From DATGUN01 sp035301285 (GTDB taxonomy: Bacteria > Bacillota > Bacilli > Bacillales > Amphibacillaceae), in the NCBI GenBank assembly GCA_035301285.1, contig DATGUN010000017.1:1-64000 (forward strand): a stretch of 64,000 nucleotides of DNA. Reading direction: 5' to 3'. The position numbers and the translations under genes are program-made. The notes beneath the pieces are model-generated. The model worked only from the letters and a program-made list of their open reading frames with translations, searched no databases and had not been told where the DNA came from. This document shows positions 61,807 to 64,000 of the stretch, piece by piece (positions within the stretch are counted from its first letter, which is position 1; the number at the start of each line of letters is the position of its first letter).

Positions 61807-63279
61807 TTATTGCCCCTTTTCCAGCATAGCTTCTTTAACAACAATACGATCATCAAAATCATATTTCGTATGACCGATTATTTGGTATGTCTCATGTCCT
61901 TTTCCTGCAATCAATATAATATCATCTTCATTCGCCAGATGAACAGCATGATAGATGGCATGTTTACGGTCCTGAATGACTTCAAAGTTTTCTTCCGTCA
62001 GTGAGCCTGTCATATCGTCTAAAATCTGTCCGGGATCTTCCGTTCTTGGATTATCGGATGTGAATATGGCGTGATCGGCATATTGCACAGCGACACCTGC
62101 CATCAGTGGACGCTTCGTCTTATCACGGTCGCCACCACAACCAACAACAACATATATCTTCCCTTTTCTGAAGCTTTCAATCGTCTGCAACACATTCTCC
62201 AATGAATCTGGTGTATGTGCAAAATCAACCACAGACGTAAATGCTGTATTCGAAGTGACGACTGGTTCAAATCTTCCGGCGACACCCGAAACATTTTCCA
62301 GCGCATTTTTAATCGTTTTGAGTGGCACGTTTTGTGTAATCGCCGCAGCGCCACTTGCTAACATGTTATATACATTGAACATGCCAATCATCTTGCTGTT
62401 GATACGTGTCTCACCCACAGGCGTAACCATTGTAAAAGAAGTCCCGTCTGCCCGCAGTTCGACATCCCGTGCCATTACATGGGCCTCGTTTTCATAACCA
62501 TAGGTTAACACATGTTGCGGTGTACTTCTTTCAAGCAAAGAAATGTTCTCATCATCCACATTCAACACCGCATATTTCTTCTTGTCACCAAAGACATTAC
62601 CCATTTGGGCGAACAACATACTTTTGGCACGTATATATTCTTCCATCGTCCCATGATCATCTAAATGATCCTGGGATAAGTTCGTAAAAATCGCCACATC
62701 GAAATCACATCCGGATACACGCCCGATATCAAGCCCGTGCGAAGACACTTCCATAATGGCTGTTTTCACTTCCGCATCCAACATTTGCCTGAATGTTTTT
62801 TGCAGGAAGAGTGTATCAGGTGTTGTATTTGCCACCGGGTATGAATCTTCTCCGATTTTAAGTTGAATCGTTCCGATGATGCCTGTCTTTTTTTCGAATG
62901 CTTGAAATATGGCTTCCAAAAGATACGATACAGTTGTTTTTCCATTTGTACCCGTTACGCCAATCAATGGCATATATTTCGTCGGATGTCCATAATACGC
63001 ATTCGCCAGCATGGCCATCGCACGTGAGGTATCACGTACAGTAATGACAGGTACATTGATTTCCAAGTGTCTATCTGCCACGATGGCAACCGCCCCTTTT
63101 GCCACTGCCTCTTCAGCGTAATCATGTCCATCAACGGTGTACCCTTTTATGCAGACGAACAGACTGCCTGTCTTGACATCACGTGAATCATTCGCAACAT
63201 TAGTTATATCAATGCCGTTTAATGCATCCTCATCACATTCACAAAAAGATAACGCCTTAAGTAAATCATTTAGCCTCAT
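61807..63279 (-). CDS. murE: UDP-MurNAc-dipeptide:meso-diaminopimelate ligase MurE
   Basis: MurE adds the third amino acid. The 490 residues have P-loop GVTGTNGKTTVSYLLE near 110, MEVSSHGLDIGRV, FTNLSQDHLDDHGTMEEY and the motif TSDNPRTEDP; DNPR indicates meso-diaminopimelate. The ATG follows AGGGTG. A TTGTGA/TATAAT promoter precedes it, separating it from spoVD. Confidence 0.97.
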   Translation of the reverse strand: MRLNDLLKALSFCECDEDALNGIDITNVANDSRDVKTGSLFVCIKGYTVDGHDYAEEAVAKGAVAIVADRHLEINVPVITVRDTSRAMAMLANAYYGHPTKYMPLIGVTGTNGKTTVSYLLEAIFQAFEKKTGIIGTIQLKIGEDSYPVANTTPDTLFLQKTFRQMLDAEVKTAIMEVSSHGLDIGRVSGCDFDVAIFTNLSQDHLDDHGTMEEYIRAKSMLFAQMGNVFGDKKKYAVLNVDDENISLLERSTPQHVLTYGYENEAHVMARDVELRADGTSFTMVTPVGETRINSKMIGMFNVYNMLASGAAAITQNVPLKTIKNALENVSGVAGRFEPVVTSNTAFTSVVDFAHTPDSLENVLQTIESFRKGKIYVVVGCGGDRDKTKRPLMAGVAVQYADHAIFTSDNPRTEDPGQILDDMTGSLTEENFEVIQDRKHAIYHAVHLANEDDIILIAGKGHETYQIIGHTKYDFDDRIVVKEAMLEKGQ

Positions 63280-63355
63280 ATGCTAACACCCTATCGTCTA
63301 TTAATTTGCTTTTTCTATACAATTTCACAGGTCTACATGCAAGCCATGTCTCATA

Positions 63356-63384
63356 ATTATATTGGCTTGAATGGTTTTTCACAA
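63356..63384 (-). promoter_or_regulatory. Sigma-A promoter of the murE-murF-mraY-murD-spoVE operon
   Basis: TTGTGA (63379-63384) and TATAAT (63356-63361) are spaced by 17 bases on the minus strand. An inverted repeat AAGCCA-N16-TGGCTT (63341-63368) overlaps the -10. Further upstream TGCTATAAT near the spoVD stop is a second possible extended -10. The 185-base gap holds no gene. Confidence 0.65.
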
Positions 63385-63464
63385 ATCTCCAATAAGCATT
63401 ATACAATTTCAAAAGTACATAAGTACATCATTATGCATGGTTTTTATTATAGCAAATAATCCGT

Positions 63465-64000
63465 TCAATCTCGATGTTTTTCATCGGATAAATAAATTCG
63501 GATTTTTTCACCTTGCTCCAGTTTGACACCGGGTTTGGGTGACTGATCGATGATGGTATCACCTGTTCCGCTTGATTCAATTGACAAATCTGTCATATCG
63601 TTTATGAGTTCTTGTTTATCGAGTCCGATGAGGTCCGGGACTTCAATTTTTGGCTGTTCGGGCCAAACATAGTCTTTCTCCAAGCCATCTGTTCGTTCTT
63701 CGACTCCCAAGGCTCGTAAACTATCTCCGATGATATTACCGACAATCGGCCCGACGACAGGTCCACCAAATTGGACCGTATCTTTCGGATTATCGATGGC
63801 GACATAGACCACAATTTCAGGATCATCCGCTGGTGCAAAACCAATGAAAGATACGATATAGTTATTTTCAAGATACCCTCCGTCCGGCCCTACTTTTTGG
63901 GCTGTTCCCGTCTTACCTCCGACACGATACCCATCGACATAGGCAGGGCGACCTGTCCCATTGGCGACAACACTTTCCAATGTATCCCTTACTTCATCCG
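63465..64000 (-). CDS. spoVD: Sporulation-specific class B penicillin-binding protein SpoVD (C-terminal part)
   Basis: The reading frame is open to the window edge, so only the last 178 residues are seen. They include the third transpeptidase motif GGKTGTAQKVG, the region YIVSFIGFAPADDPEIVVYVAIDNPK, and one C-terminal PASTA domain (IEVPDLIGLDKQELINDM...). The single PASTA and the place upstream of murE indicate SpoVD, the partner of SpoVE in cortex synthesis; Pbp2B has two PASTA and precedes it elsewhere. The TTG at 63980 is not the start. Confidence 0.88.
   Translation of the reverse strand, partial: DEVRDTLESVVANGTGRPAYVDGYRVGGKTGTAQKVGPDGGYLENNYIVSFIGFAPADDPEIVVYVAIDNPKDTVQFGGPVVGPIVGNIIGDSLRALGVEERTDGLEKDYVWPEQPKIEVPDLIGLDKQELINDMTDLSIESSGTGDTIIDQSPKPGVKLEQGEKIRIYLSDEKHRD

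Noticed and set aside
1..64000. CRISPR arrays, transposases, prophage genes, tRNA or rRNA genes
   Set aside because: No regularly spaced repeats with unique spacers, no transposase-like proteins and no tRNA-like folds were noticed in either strand.

Overview
The window is a chromosomal segment of a low-to-mid-GC, endospore-forming Firmicute of the family Bacillaceae. Gene order follows the Bacillus subtilis block from ffh back to the spoVD-mur-fts cluster, read here on the minus strand. Sporulation genes (spoVM, spoIIGA, sigE, sigG, spoVE, spoVD), a MurE with the meso-diaminopimelate motif DNPR, and protein similarity to B. subtilis support this. An acidic low-complexity insert in PrkC would suit a moderately halophilic Virgibacillus/Lentibacillus/Oceanobacillus-like organism, but that assignment is inference. 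There are 63 supported protein genes, 59 on the minus strand. Four are on the plus strand without their usual partners or against the main direction (a UPF0435 gene, an FNR-like flavoprotein with rpmB, a DUF4003 gene, and rqcH divergent from yloB). I saw no tRNA, rRNA, CRISPR array, prophage or insertion sequence. No gene-free stretch exceeds 300 bases.

Left to right: tandem hairpin repeats; ffh-ylxM-ftsY-smc (protein targeting and chromosome organisation); UPF0435 gene; rnc; acpP and fabG-fabD-plsX-fapR (fatty acid and phospholipid synthesis behind a FapR operator); recG; sdaAA-sdaAB (serine dehydratase); fakA-asp23; FNR-like flavoprotein; rpmB; spoVM-thiN-rpe-rsgA-prkC-prpC; rsmB-fmt-priA-coaBC; DUF4003 gene; rpoZ-gmk-remA; a P-type Ca2+ ATPase; rqcH; a LysR regulator; pyrE-F-D-K-C-B with pyrR and two PyrR attenuators; rluD-lspA; divIVA-ylmH-ylmG-sepF-ylmE-ylmD-ylmC; sigG-sigE-spoIIGA; ftsZ-ftsA-divIB; spoVE-murD-mraY-murF-murE; and the C-terminal end of spoVD at the right edge.

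The regulatory layer is readable. There is a FapR box directly downstream of a 17-bp-spaced sigma-A promoter, two PyrR-type attenuators each with a binding loop and a terminator, and a spoIIG-like promoter with a 21-bp spacer expected for Spo0A control. Many hairpin terminators delimit the units. TTG and GTG starts are common: ylxM, acpP, recG, the FNR-like gene, coaBC, gmk, remA, yloB, pyrE, pyrR, divIVA and ftsA all appear to use them.

No radically new multi-gene system is evident. The unusual points are (1) repeated loss of single genes from otherwise conserved neighbourhoods (def, rlmN, yloC, carA/carB, pyrP, ileS, murG, murB), several of them essential and therefore expected elsewhere; (2) insertions that split classic operons (the UPF0435 gene between rnc and smc, DUF4003 between coaBC and rpoZ, the flavoprotein between asp23 and rpmB); (3) tandem palindromic repeats after ffh; (4) an unassigned 27-bp palindromic operator on the DUF4003 promoter; (5) a D/N-rich insert inside the extracellular domain of PrkC; and (6) Glu instead of Asp at the DR motif of RqcH.
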